Shown here: piece after piece, positions 1 through 8,196 of the stretch
Layout of the letters: every line of letters starts with the position of its first letter
Position numbering within the stretch: position 1 is the stretch's first letter
DNA from: Cyanobacteria bacterium SBLK
GTDB taxonomy: Bacteria; Cyanobacteriota; Cyanobacteriia; Cyanobacteriales; Spirulinaceae
Direction: 5' to 3'
Assembly: GCA_017746715.1 (NCBI GenBank)
Contig: JAGHZQ010000035.1
Location: 62,001-126,000 of the forward strand
DNA: 64,000 nucleotides
Notes under the pieces: model-generated
Told to the model about the DNA's origin: nothing
Seen by the model: only the letters and a program-made list of their open reading frames with translations
Databases searched by the model: none
Made by a program: the position numbers and the translations under genes

Positions 1-1409
1 GTGGCTTGGAAATTAACCCCGGAGGTGGGTTGAATGCGATAATCGCCAAAGCTATAACTCAAAACCCCCGTAAGATTGGTAACGGTATCGCCCCCCCGCA
101 GGGTGTTTGTCGCAGTGAGGGGATTGCCGCCGCGACCGTGGATAATCGTGCTGGGATTTTGCACGGTTTGACCGTCATCGAGAATGATGCGCCGTTTGGC
201 GATCGCCTCTTGGTAAGCGGTAAATCCCGGAACGCTTGGGGAGTTGAACTGAGTATATTGGTCTAAGCGTCCGTCGGTTCCGGGGGCGTTGGTGGCGGGA
301 TCGTTAGCAGATAACACCACTTCGCCGAATCGATCCAAATTGAAATACTCTGTGACGAAAAGTTCGTCTGGAATCGTCACCAACATTCCCTCGAAGGATT
401 CGAGATCGCCGACGGAAGCAACCGGAAAGTTAACCGTTGCGGCAGTCGGCAAGCTATCGGTTCCCGTAACTGAAACGGTAACATTCGTGAGTTCCGTCAG
501 ACCGTTAAATTCTGTCACTGTCCCCGTAACTTGGACGACATCGCCATTGTTGACATCCACGGCGGGAGAACTGCCATCAAAAATGAAAATCCCTTCGGAA
601 GTCGTCGCATCGGTATCGGCATCGGCATCTTGTTCTTGGACGAAGAAACCATTGAGATCGCCATTTGTTCCCGTGCCATCTTGGTAATCTCCCACGACAA
701 TCCCTTCAATGGTGACGGTTTGACCGATGAGGGGGCTGGAGTCGCCGCTTCCTTGAATGGCGCTAATTAAAGTGATGCCACCATTACCGCCGCCGTTTCC
801 ACCACCTGCATCCGTTACCGTGAAAGGTCCATCAGCCAGATTGGTAATGCGAGAATTATTGCCATTCCAGTTGGCAGCATTAGCGATCGCTGCTAATAAT
901 TCGGCTTGAGTTCCACTGGTGACGGACTCGTTATAAGTGGAGTTATCGAATTCGGATCCCGCACCGCTACCTGCACCGACGGCAACGGCACTCACTCCTT
1001 CAACCAATCCCGTCGGCAAGGCGGAGTTAGTTGAAGCGGTTGCATTGCTTTGGAATTGGGTGCTGTTGGTTTGCAACGCATAGATAAAATTCGGATTGGC
1101 GATCGTCCCTTGAAAAGCAATGACTTGATCTCCACTGGCCGAGAGTGAAAAAGAGCCGGATTCTGCCGTAAAGTTTCCGCCAACTCCAGTGAATTCAATC
1201 ACCGTTCCCGCAGAAAGATCCGCAGATGCCGTATATTTAAGAACGCCTTCCGTATCGCGGAACGAACCGTTACTAAAAACACCATTATCGGTAAAGAAAA
1301 TTTCTGTACCGATGGAAATATCGGTTAACAAAACAAAGGAAAACGCATCGGGATTATCGGCATTCACGCCAATAATAGCCAGATCCCCTGCTGCAAGATT
1401 GGTAGACAT
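1..1409 (-). CDS. ExeM/NucH-type extracellular nuclease, N-terminal part (runs off window)
   Basis: The reverse strand is open without a stop from the ATG at 1409-1407 to the window edge, giving about 469 residues. The protein starts MSTNLAAGDLAIIGVNADNP and continues with a beta-rich module of about 190 residues (FSFVLLTDISIGTEIFFTDN), a glycine-rich linker, then an OB-fold-like module (SPLIGQTVTIEGIVVGDYQD, DGLNGFFVQEQ-like, GDVVQVTGTVTEFNG, ESFEGMLVTIP). This order is that of ExeM/NucH and YhcR-type secreted DNases, whose endonuclease/exonuclease/phosphatase domain follows. The catalytic domain lies beyond the window, so activity cannot be judged. No classical signal peptide is seen at the N-terminus, so export may use a C-terminal type I signal, which is an inference. 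Confidence 0.75.
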   Translation of the reverse strand, partial: MSTNLAAGDLAIIGVNADNPDAFSFVLLTDISIGTEIFFTDNGVFSNGSFRDTEGVLKYTASADLSAGTVIEFTGVGGNFTAESGSFSLSASGDQVIAFQGTIANPNFIYALQTNSTQFQSNATASTNSALPTGLVEGVSAVAVGAGSGAGSEFDNSTYNESVTSGTQAELLAAIANAANWNGNNSRITNLADGPFTVTDAGGGNGGGNGGITLISAIQGSGDSSPLIGQTVTIEGIVVGDYQDGTGTNGDLNGFFVQEQDADADTDATTSEGIFIFDGSSPAVDVNNGDVVQVTGTVTEFNGLTELTNVTVSVTGTDSLPTAATVNFPVASVGDLESFEGMLVTIPDELFVTEYFNLDRFGEVVLSANDPATNAPGTDGRLDQYTQFNSPSVPGFTAYQEAIAKRRIILDDGQTVQNPSTIIHGRGGNPLTATNTLRGGDTVTNLTGVLSYSFGDYRIQPTSGVNFQA

Positions 1410-1487
1410 TTTAAAAACTCCGATTGATTTAAGTTCTATCTCTTTTGACGAGAAAAAATTGGGTTGGCGATCGCCGCGATCGCGTTG

Positions 1488-1892
1488 TTAAAAATGGCAA
1501 ACGAATATAAATCCAAAGCTCAATTTTCTTATATTTTTACTCGAAAAAATTAAGATTTGACTAAGGAACTGTAAATAGTAACGTCTGACGGTAATATTTT
1601 GTGTTGCTGGGTTAGCAGTAGAACCCAATATGGGATCGACATAAATTAAAGTGGGTTGAGTCGAAGTTCCTAAGTTCGCAACGGGCGGTTGAGGAAATTC
1701 CGAGCCGGTCCAAGTCTCTAATGTTCCAAACTGTGCCTGATTCCTCGCCCCTGTGGCTTTCTGAGGCCAAGCCAGTCCCGCGATCGCTCCCATCCCAAGA
1801 GCGAGAAAGTTTCTACGTCCTACTGTTGATGGTGCTTTTTCCGGATTGGGACTCATATTCGAAATCGAGGGATTCTGGTGCGTTATAAGCAT
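1488..1892 (-). CDS. Short Tat-signal protein of unknown function, possibly truncated
   Basis: This 134-residue ORF has a clear twin-arginine signal: the segment GRRNFLALGMGAIAGLAWP followed by an AxA-like cleavage region. The mature part contains TLETWTGSEFPQPPVANLG and then a sudden change to a hydrophobic and basic tail (LQFLSQILIFSSKNIRK). No family is recognised. The odd tail and small size suggest that the 3' part was lost and the frame now reads into former intergenic DNA. It lies 78 bp upstream of the nuclease gene on the same strand and may share its transcript. It could also be a genuine small exported protein. Confidence 0.45.
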   Translation of the reverse strand: MLITHQNPSISNMSPNPEKAPSTVGRRNFLALGMGAIAGLAWPQKATGARNQAQFGTLETWTGSEFPQPPVANLGTSTQPTLIYVDPILGSTANPATQNITVRRYYLQFLSQILIFSSKNIRKLSFGFIFVCHF

Positions 1893-2164
1893 TCTCCAGT
1901 AATTAACAGCCCCATTTTCCTTTTAATCTTGATGAGCCGCTACGAAGTTTTACATAACGTAAAAATCATTTTTTGGAAAACTTTTTGTACGCTTTCAATG
2001 CTTGCTGCATATCGATCGTCGTTTTCATTATTAAAGTGAATTTTTGAGAAAGTGAAGCACTGTTCTAAACTTGCCCGATCGCTGCGAATGATTGCAAAAT
2101 CTAAAAGAGCTAGCCCGCTCGAGTAAAGTCGCAGTCAATCCCAGGGCGATCGCGTCTCGTTATT
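1893..2164. other. Intergenic region, divergent promoters
   Basis: This gap separates the Tat ORF (leftward) from the PadR gene (rightward). It holds an inverted repeat TTTTAC-5 nt-GTAAAA at 1948-1964, which might be an operator or a weak hairpin. I see no ORF or RNA gene in it. Confidence 0.3.
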
Positions 2165-2208
2165 CAACTTGTTGTATATGCTCGTTTTCGGGTATACTCA
2201 ACTTATTG
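2165..2208 (+). promoter_or_regulatory. padR promoter with paired CAACTTRTTG operators
   Basis: Two near-identical 10-bp imperfect palindromes, CAACTTGTTG (2165-2174) and CAACTTATTG (2199-2208), are spaced 34 bp apart, and similarity extends into ATAT after each. A sigma-70-like promoter lies between and within them: TTGTTG at 2169-2174, an 18-bp spacer, and TATACT at 2193-2198. A regulator bound at both sites would cover the -35 and the start region, so autorepression by the adjacent PadR protein is a likely reading. Confidence 0.55.
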
Positions 2209-2227
2209 GATATTGACAAAATGACGG

Positions 2228-2836
2228 ATGGCACTTTCTCATACGATTTTAGCGGTTCTAGCTAACTCTCCTTGTAGCGGATACGATATCGGCAAGCGCT
2301 TTGAAGAGGGGGTGAGTTGCTTTTGGAAAGCCAGCCAACAACAGATTTATCGCGAATTGGGCAAAATGGAAAAACAGGGTTTGGCACATCCCGAAATTAT
2401 TCCCCAAGACGGCAAACCCGATAAAAAGATTTATCACATCACCCCAGAAGGAAAAGCCGAACTCTTGCACTGGTTTGCCGAACCCAGCGAACCCACTCCC
2501 ATTCGCGAAGATTTATTAGTTAAAGTTTTAGCCGGATCCCACGTTCCTATAGAAATGCTGCGTCAAGAAGTCCTTTCTCGCCGTCAACTCCACGAACAAA
2601 AACTCAAGCACTATCTAGAAAAAGAGCAGCTTTTCCTTACTCTCCCCCAAACAGAAGACTCCAGCGAAAGGCCGATTTGCTTGCAAGGAGAATTTCGTTA
2701 TTTAACTTTGCGGCGAGGGATTCGTTACGAACAAAATTGGATTGAGTGGTGCGATGAAGTTCTCGCATTTTTAAGCGAAAAAGAGAACGAAAGTAAAATC
2801 AATTCAAAATTCAAAATTATCAATTCAAAATTTTAA
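2228..2836 (+). CDS. PadR family transcriptional regulator
   Basis: A 202-residue protein. Residues 1-80 are a PadR winged helix (MALSHTILAVLANSPCSGYD, then KRFEEGVSCFWKASQQQIYR and a wing GKPDKKIYHITPEGKAEL). Residues 90-175 are the helical C-terminal dimerisation domain (Vir_C-like; LRRGIRYEQNWIEWCDEVL). PadR proteins are ligand- or stress-responsive repressors that usually control their own gene and a neighbour. The start at 2228 follows the paired operators; the ATG at 2221 is in another frame. The last 15 or so residues (ending KFKIINSKF) come from a dispersed AATTCAAAATT repeat that supplies the stop codon. The 3' end of the gene is duplicated downstream. Confidence 0.85.
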   Translation: MALSHTILAVLANSPCSGYDIGKRFEEGVSCFWKASQQQIYRELGKMEKQGLAHPEIIPQDGKPDKKIYHITPEGKAELLHWFAEPSEPTPIREDLLVKVLAGSHVPIEMLRQEVLSRRQLHEQKLKHYLEKEQLFLTLPQTEDSSERPICLQGEFRYLTLRRGIRYEQNWIEWCDEVLAFLSEKENESKINSKFKIINSKF

Positions 2837-2991
2837 CCAAGGAGAATTTCGTTATTTAACTTTGCGGCGAGGGATTCGTTACGAACAAAATTGGATTGAG
2901 TGGTGCGATGAAGTTCTCGCATTTTTAAGCGAAGAAGAGAACGAAAGTAAAATCAATTCAAAATTCAAAATTATCAATTCAAAATTTTAAC
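2684..2991 (+). repeat. 154-bp tandem duplication of the padR 3' end
   Basis: Bases 2684-2837 recur at 2838-2991 with one difference seen (GCGAAAAAGAG against GCGAAGAAGAG). The first copy is the end of the PadR frame including its stop. The second is a non-coding remnant with no start. Both copies end in AATTCAAAATT-type repeats, so unequal exchange or slippage between such repeats could have made the duplication. Confidence 0.9.
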
Positions 2992-3059
2992 CTCTGACTT
3001 TAGGCAGAGCGATCCGAATTCAAAAATGGTAATCTTAAAATAACAAAGAGGGAATAAGT

Positions 3060-3617
3060 ATGACGATCGCAGTTTCTCAGCCGCTCTTGTTAGAGAAATT
3101 TTTGCACCTTCCCTATATTGAAGAATCCCCCGCGTGGGAGTTTATTAATGGGGAGGCAGTACAAAAACCCATGCCCGGAGTTCAACACAGTCGCTTGCAG
3201 TTTCGTTTGGCGAGTGTAATTAATAGTTTGGGGAGTATTTACGAAGCACTACCGGAATTGCGGTGTACGTTTGGAGAGCGATCGCTAATCCCGGATATTG
3301 CGATCGTCAAAACAGCACGAATTCCCATTAATGAAGGTGGGGAAATACCGAGTACGGGCATTGAATTTGCACCGAATTGGGCGATCGAAATTCTATCTCC
3401 AAATCAAGGTGAAACGAAAGTCACTCGGAATATCTTGCATGCTTTGCGACATGGATGTCAATTAGGGTGGTTAATCGATCCGGCAGAAAAAATCGTCTTG
3501 GTTTTTCGTCCCGATCGCTTACCGGATGAGTTTGCAGGAACTTCAATTTTGCCTGTCTTAGAAGGCATTGAATTAGAATTGACCCCTGATACTTTGTTTA
3601 ATTGGTTACAACGCTAG
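3060..3617 (+). CDS. Uma2 family protein (DUF820, PD-(D/E)XK nuclease fold)
   Basis: A 185-residue protein typical of the Uma2/DUF820 family, which is greatly expanded in cyanobacteria. It has the N-terminal WEFINGE element (about 27-33), a P-D pair at 78-79 (SLIPDIAIVKTA) and the later core strand WAIEILSPNQGETK (about 107-120). This arrangement fits a restriction-endonuclease-like core. The biological role of Uma2 proteins is not established, and many sit alone, as here. The start follows a GAGGGAATAAGT stretch that can serve as ribosome binding site. No partner gene is visible. Confidence 0.85.
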   Translation: MTIAVSQPLLLEKFLHLPYIEESPAWEFINGEAVQKPMPGVQHSRLQFRLASVINSLGSIYEALPELRCTFGERSLIPDIAIVKTARIPINEGGEIPSTGIEFAPNWAIEILSPNQGETKVTRNILHALRHGCQLGWLIDPAEKIVLVFRPDRLPDEFAGTSILPVLEGIELELTPDTLFNWLQR

Positions 3618-3648
3618 GCGATTGCCAATTTTGCTTATTTTTAGCGGT

Positions 3649-4794
3649 TTAAGTCGTGAAGGGAAACACTTTTCCTTGTGGGGGTGCTTTTTCGATCGCG
3701 GATTTTGTCTTTTGGGTTTTCTCGCGAGTTTTTGTCGTGGGGGCGATCGTGATCCACTGACAAATTTCTTCAGTCATAAACCCTAATGCCATGGGGCGGC
3801 GAACTCTTGGAATGATTTGGATGTCATATAATTCTGTGACGATGCCCTCAATTTGCATCCAGTGGTCGATATTGCCCGTTTCTAAATTAATCACCATTAA
3901 ACCGCAACCCGGGGCGGCATTTTTCGCGGCTAGGCGATCGTCGAGGGCTAACCCCGTAAACATGCGATCGCCTCTCGGTTTGGAAAGACCGACGATCGCC
4001 CATTTTTCCCAAAACGCCAACCCGCGCAAATATCCCGGACAAAAGGAGATCGCTTGAAATATCCCCGCTTTGCGATCCACGCAACCAAACTCCCCCGTCC
4101 CCGAGTTCAACACCCAGAGGCGATCGCGATACCAGCGAGGAGAGTGAGGCATGGAGAGGGAGTCGATCACCATGCGATTATTCTGAATATTAATAATACA
4201 TCCCCCATTCTCGCGTTGATTTCGCCATCCTGCCGCGACATCGGAACGACTGATGGCACTCACATAAACGGGTTTTCCTTTCACCATTGCCAAACCATTG
4301 AGATGACAGCGATCCTCGGGGGCGAGTTTGCCGATAAACTCCGGTTGCCAAACGGGAGCAAAACTGTAGCGATCGCTCACCGTTGCCAAACAACTATAGG
4401 AGGTATTGGCAAAAACGATTTTTTTCGTATCGGTGACGGCAAGATCGTGAATGTCCAATTCTCCAGTGGTGTGGGCGAGGCGGGGAATATAAACCGCATC
4501 GTAATCTTTGTGAGTTTCCCCATCCCGGAGGGCATTCTCTAACTGCCAGAGTTGAAAGCGACAGCCCATATAGAGGCGATCTCGGGTGGTGTAGAGTCCC
4601 ATCGGGCGATCGAAAAGTCGCTCGAAAATCGACAGTACGCCATTGGGTTTTAACCCGATAAAAAAAAGTCGATTGGTTTGATAGGTTGTAAACGCCAGAC
4701 TGATATGTTGCTCGTATAACCAAGGAATCATTTGGCGAGAGCAGGAAATCTCGAGAGGGGGTGACTTTTTCGGTTCTGTATCGGACATTGGCAA
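3649..4794 (-). CDS. TIGR03032 family conserved protein
   Basis: A 381-residue soluble protein matching the TIGR03032 family by its characteristic stretches: AFTTYQTNRLFFIGLKPNG, FDRPMGLYTTRDRLYMGCRF, DIHDLAVTDTKKIVFANTSYSCLA, CHLNGLAMVKGKPVYVSAIS and PHSPRWYRDRLWVLNSGTGE. The repeated short beta blades suggest a beta-propeller. Family members occur in cyanobacteria and proteobacteria, often with no known function. No signal peptide or membrane segment is seen. The last 35 residues are a basic, low-complexity tail. It is followed at the 5' side by a decayed RidA gene on the same strand. Confidence 0.8.
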   Translation of the reverse strand: MPMSDTEPKKSPPLEISCSRQMIPWLYEQHISLAFTTYQTNRLFFIGLKPNGVLSIFERLFDRPMGLYTTRDRLYMGCRFQLWQLENALRDGETHKDYDAVYIPRLAHTTGELDIHDLAVTDTKKIVFANTSYSCLATVSDRYSFAPVWQPEFIGKLAPEDRCHLNGLAMVKGKPVYVSAISRSDVAAGWRNQRENGGCIINIQNNRMVIDSLSMPHSPRWYRDRLWVLNSGTGEFGCVDRKAGIFQAISFCPGYLRGLAFWEKWAIVGLSKPRGDRMFTGLALDDRLAAKNAAPGCGLMVINLETGNIDHWMQIEGIVTELYDIQIIPRVRRPMALGFMTEEICQWITIAPTTKTREKTQKTKSAIEKAPPQGKVFPFTT

Positions 4795-4817
4795 AGATAA
4801 TTATTCAATAAATCGTT

Positions 4818-5022
4818 CTAGCGAGCCAAAATTATTTCCAATTCCACCATCATATCGGGAGAAATCAAACCGTAAATGCGTTTCCACGTTCCGACTGCGG
4901 GTTTTGGCTCGACTTCAGCGATATACTCTCCCCAAATTGCTAAGATACTTAACGTGAAGTCCCCAATTGAACCAACTGCCAAAGTTGGGGAGATTTGTAT
5001 TTTGATATCCTGTTTTTTTCAT
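4818..5022 (-). pseudogene. Decayed RidA/YjgF-like gene (internal deletion and frameshift)
   Basis: An ATG at 5022 preceded by GGAGG opens a frame reading MKKTGYQNTNLPNFGSWFNW and GLHVKYLS, which resembles the start of RidA-family proteins, and stops at about 4917. A second frame on the same strand reads SILAIWGEYIAEVEPKPAVG and IYGLISPDMMVELEIILAR to a stop at 4818-4820, which resembles the family C-terminus. The middle of the family (about 60 residues) is missing, and the two parts are in different frames with the junction near 4940-4965. It lies between an NCS1 permease and a TIGR03032 gene. RidA proteins often accompany nucleobase catabolism, which would fit the permease. The family call rests on recognition only. 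Confidence 0.5.
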
Positions 5023-5061
5023 GGGGTTTCTCTTTCCTCCACGTTGGTTATTTTTGAATTT

Positions 5062-6456
5062 TTACTCTTGCTTGGTCATGATTTTATGCAAAAGAAAATA
5101 CAAAATGACCGCTGCGATAATACCATTAATGGGTTTAATTCCGGGAGTATAATAGGCGATCGCAGAAGCGACGAGATAAGCAATAATTCCCAGCCAATTA
5201 AACATCGGTTGTTTTTCATCTAAATCGGGGAAATTCCCTCGGCGACAAAGCCAATAATCCGCCATAATAATCCCGCCAATGGGAGGAATAAATGTTCCCA
5301 ATAAAATGAGAAATCCAACAAATTTTTGGCTCTCATAAATTCCGCCAAAGGTCAGGGCTAATGCTACCGTTGCGCCTCCTAAAACGAGTAAATGACGCTT
5401 TTCCGTGCGAAACGCATGAGATCCGGCAACGGAAAAAGCATAAATGGTATTATCTTGGGTCGTCCACATATTGAGCAGGAAAAGAATGACACCCCAAACT
5501 AATAATCCTTGCTGCACCATTACTTTAACAATATCGGCATCGCCGTAAGCGAGGGAACTATAAGCACCGCTAAAAACCAAAAAGCCATTTCCTAAGAAAA
5601 AAGCGAACAAAGTGGCGATCGCGGCTAATTTTCCAGAACGTGCAAAGCGACTCCAATTTGTCGCTTGAGTCCCGCCAGAAATAAACGACCCGACAACGAT
5701 TGTAATGGCAGCTGTTAAAGGTAATTCAGATTGAGGGGCGATCGCTTGTAAGCCGGAAAATCCGCCGACTTCTCCCGTAGAGATTGCCAAACTCCACAAC
5801 ATTAAAATCGCGATCGCGGGAACGGCAAAGCGACTCAACCAATCCAAAGCACTGTAGCCCAAATAAGCCGTAATGCAGAATCCGTATGTCACAATAACAA
5901 TTAGCAACCAGTTCCAAGATGGAGGAAATCCGATCGCCTGATTGAGCAAATCGGCAATTAATCCCGAGCCCCAAGCATACCAACCGATCTGAGTAAATCC
6001 GAGAATAAAATCCACCCAGCGAGAGCCAATATTGCCAAAACTAAATCGTGCCATGAGGACGGTATTTAATCCCGTTTCGCCAGCAATATATCCCAATGAA
6101 GCGGCATAAATTCCTAAGATTAAATTCCCAAGCAAAATAACGCCGAGAAGATCGGGAAAAAAGCGAAATGCAGGTCCGACCAATCCTCCAGTAAATAAAG
6201 TACCGGAATATAAAGTAAATCCCACCAAAATTGGAGCCAGAGACCAAAATGTTTTTCGTATTTCTGGCGGAACAGCACTTAAGGGATAATCTTCTTGTTG
6301 GTTGCCTGTACTGAGCATTGTCGAGGTGTTGGTTGTTGGTTGTTGATTGCTCCCCTCTTGCTCTCCCTCTCTTGCTCTCCCTTCTTGGGAGGGGTCGGGG
6401 GTGGGTCTGGGGTTGGGGGGTGGGTCTGGGTTGGGGGTGGGTTGTTGTGGGGTCAT
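5062..6456 (-). CDS. NCS1 family permease (cytosine/purine type)
   Basis: A 464-residue membrane protein with about 12 hydrophobic segments. The core begins near residue 55 (PPEIRKTFWSLAPILVGFTL) and includes SFGNIGSRWVDFILGFTQIG, QATNWSRFARSGK and a C-terminal PPIGGIIMADYWLCRRG, all usual in the NCS1 cytosine/purine/hydantoin transporter family. It should carry a nucleobase-like substrate across the inner membrane by cation symport. The first 46 residues are a proline-rich, low-complexity tail encoded by a G/C-rich dispersed repeat. Another ATG at 6318 (MLSTGNQQEDYPL) would remove it, and neither start has a convincing ribosome binding site. The decayed RidA gene downstream supports a link to nucleobase use. 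Confidence 0.8.
   Translation of the reverse strand: MTPQQPTPNPDPPPNPRPTPDPSQEGRAREGEQEGSNQQPTTNTSTMLSTGNQQEDYPLSAVPPEIRKTFWSLAPILVGFTLYSGTLFTGGLVGPAFRFFPDLLGVILLGNLILGIYAASLGYIAGETGLNTVLMARFSFGNIGSRWVDFILGFTQIGWYAWGSGLIADLLNQAIGFPPSWNWLLIVIVTYGFCITAYLGYSALDWLSRFAVPAIAILMLWSLAISTGEVGGFSGLQAIAPQSELPLTAAITIVVGSFISGGTQATNWSRFARSGKLAAIATLFAFFLGNGFLVFSGAYSSLAYGDADIVKVMVQQGLLVWGVILFLLNMWTTQDNTIYAFSVAGSHAFRTEKRHLLVLGGATVALALTFGGIYESQKFVGFLILLGTFIPPIGGIIMADYWLCRRGNFPDLDEKQPMFNWLGIIAYLVASAIAYYTPGIKPINGIIAAVILYFLLHKIMTKQE
6384..6410 (+). repeat. CTTGGGAGGGG dispersed repeat inside the permease N-terminus
   Basis: The motif CTTGGGAGGGG followed by a GGGGTGGGT-like tract also occurs at about 21608-21632 and, inverted, at 22670-22697. 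Here it encodes part of the proline-rich N-terminal tail of the permease frame. Confidence 0.6.
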
Positions 6457-6518
6457 CGCTTGCTGATAACTAATGAGATGGTGAGGTGGCGGACATTTTT
6501 TGAATTGATAATTTTGAA

Positions 6519-7967
6519 TTACCCAAATCGCGGTCTGGCAAAGCGATCGCGAGTGGGGGTCGGGGCTTGTTCTTGTTGTTGGGGAGGACTGGGATTGGGG
6601 GAAGTCTCTTGGGGTTCTTCTAAGAGTGGGGGAGGAGGCAATTGCTCAAATTCTTCTCGTCGGGGAGGGGGAGAGGGAGGTGGGGAAAAGGGAGGCAGTT
6701 CCTCAAACTGTTCTTCTGGTAGGGGTTCGGGGATGGGAACCGAGGGAATGACGGTTTCGTTCAAATAGAGATCCACCTCTTCTACTTTATCTAAATCTCC
6801 TTGACCGCGATAGAGTGCTTTGGCTTGTTCGAGAGTTGCGATCGCCTCTTCGTAGCGTTGCAGGCGATAGTAACAAACCCCGGAATTATAGAAGGCATCG
6901 GCAAAAATGGGATTGAGGCCGATCGCCTGTTGGTAGTTGGCGATCGCGTCTTCGCAGGCTCCGGCATCTTGATAGGCAATGCCGAGATTGTAATAGTTGG
7001 TGGCGTCGTTGGGGGAAACCGTTGCGACTTGTTCGAGGGCGGCGATCGCGGTTTCTGTATTTCCCGTTTCGATGGCGGCAGTACCCAATTGCTGATAGAC
7101 GGCGATGTTATTGGGATCCAATTCTGCGGCGGTGGCAAAGCGCTCTTCTGCCGCGCCAAAGTTCTCTTGTCTGGCGTAAACCAATCCTAAATGATATTGT
7201 GCCTGCGCGTTGTCCGGGTCAATAACCGCCGCCGTGCCGAGGGCTTCTTGGGCCTTGACTAAATCGCCGCGATCGGCATACAGCAAACCCGCTTGATAGT
7301 AAGCATCACCAAAATCGGGATCGAGGGCGATCGCGTCTTCGTAGAGGGAAAGGGCTTCGTCGGTTTCCCCGCGACGGGCGAGAATTAAGCCCAAATTGTA
7401 GGCGGCGCGGGGATTTTCAGGATTGAGGAGCAAGGTTTGGCGATAGGCTAAAGCCGCTTCTTCGTCTTCTCCCAAGGAATCTAACGCAAGGGCGAGATTG
7501 TAATATCCGGGAGCAAATTTGGGTTCGAGGAGGGTTGCCTGGCGAAAACTGGTGGCAGCATCCACCAAGGCTCCCTGACGATAGTAAGCAATACCGAGAT
7601 TGTAATATCCTTCCGCAAAGGTGGGATTTAAGCCCACGGCTTGACGATATTCTTGAATTGCTGAAGCTACGTCGCCTTGCTGCATGAGGCTATTGGCAAG
7701 CATATAGTAACCCATCGGCATCAGAGGATCGAAGCGCAATGCCTGCCGAAAAGAGGTCTCCGCTTCTGGGAAAACGCCCCGTTGATAGGCAATCGTTCCT
7801 TTTTGGAAAGCGATCGCGGCATCTAAATTTTCGGTGTACAGTCCGTCGAGGACTTGTTTGGTTTGAGGGGGTTGGGGATGTTTTTGCGCCATTGCTTCGG
7901 TGGCGATCGCGCCCCATCCCAGTAACGCGACACTCAATACGCCCCATCTAAAATATTGCTTTCGCAT
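6519..7967 (-). CDS. Exported TPR protein with proline-rich C-terminus
   Basis: A 482-residue protein. Residues 1-28 are a signal peptide (MRKQYFRWGVLSVALLGWGA then EAMAQ). Residues 35-385 hold about ten tetratricopeptide repeats of the 34-residue type, for example FAEGYYNLGIAYYRQGALVD and FAPGYYNLALALDSLGEDEE. Residues 400-482 are rich in proline, glutamate and glutamine. TPR arrays mediate protein binding, so this is probably a periplasmic scaffold; the partner is unknown. It contains no CHAT domain, unlike the TPR proteins farther right. The stop codon lies in an AATTGATAATTTTGAATT-type dispersed repeat at 6499-6520. Confidence 0.85.
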   Translation of the reverse strand: MRKQYFRWGVLSVALLGWGAIATEAMAQKHPQPPQTKQVLDGLYTENLDAAIAFQKGTIAYQRGVFPEAETSFRQALRFDPLMPMGYYMLANSLMQQGDVASAIQEYRQAVGLNPTFAEGYYNLGIAYYRQGALVDAATSFRQATLLEPKFAPGYYNLALALDSLGEDEEAALAYRQTLLLNPENPRAAYNLGLILARRGETDEALSLYEDAIALDPDFGDAYYQAGLLYADRGDLVKAQEALGTAAVIDPDNAQAQYHLGLVYARQENFGAAEERFATAAELDPNNIAVYQQLGTAAIETGNTETAIAALEQVATVSPNDATNYYNLGIAYQDAGACEDAIANYQQAIGLNPIFADAFYNSGVCYYRLQRYEEAIATLEQAKALYRGQGDLDKVEEVDLYLNETVIPSVPIPEPLPEEQFEELPPFSPPPSPPPRREEFEQLPPPPLLEEPQETSPNPSPPQQQEQAPTPTRDRFARPRFG

Positions 7968-8196
7968 CTGTCCGGCCTCTTTAGCAAACCCAAATTTACT
8001 CTAGATTGTAATCGGTAATCGGGAATTGAGCGCAACTCGAGGGATGAAAGCGTTTTCGGGGGCAATGAAGAAATGCGATCGTGATGCAGGCATTTATTGA
8101 AAAATTCTGGATTTTGACTAGATTTCCCGTTCGGCCAAATTGAGTCAAAATTGTAATATACTCGAAGTACATATAGAGTAAGGCTGAAACTGAGAT

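Noticed and set aside
6295..6768. Glycine- and serine-rich + strand ORF of 157 residues
   Set aside because: It is antisense to the proline-rich ends of the permease and TPR genes, whose codon use and domains are clear.
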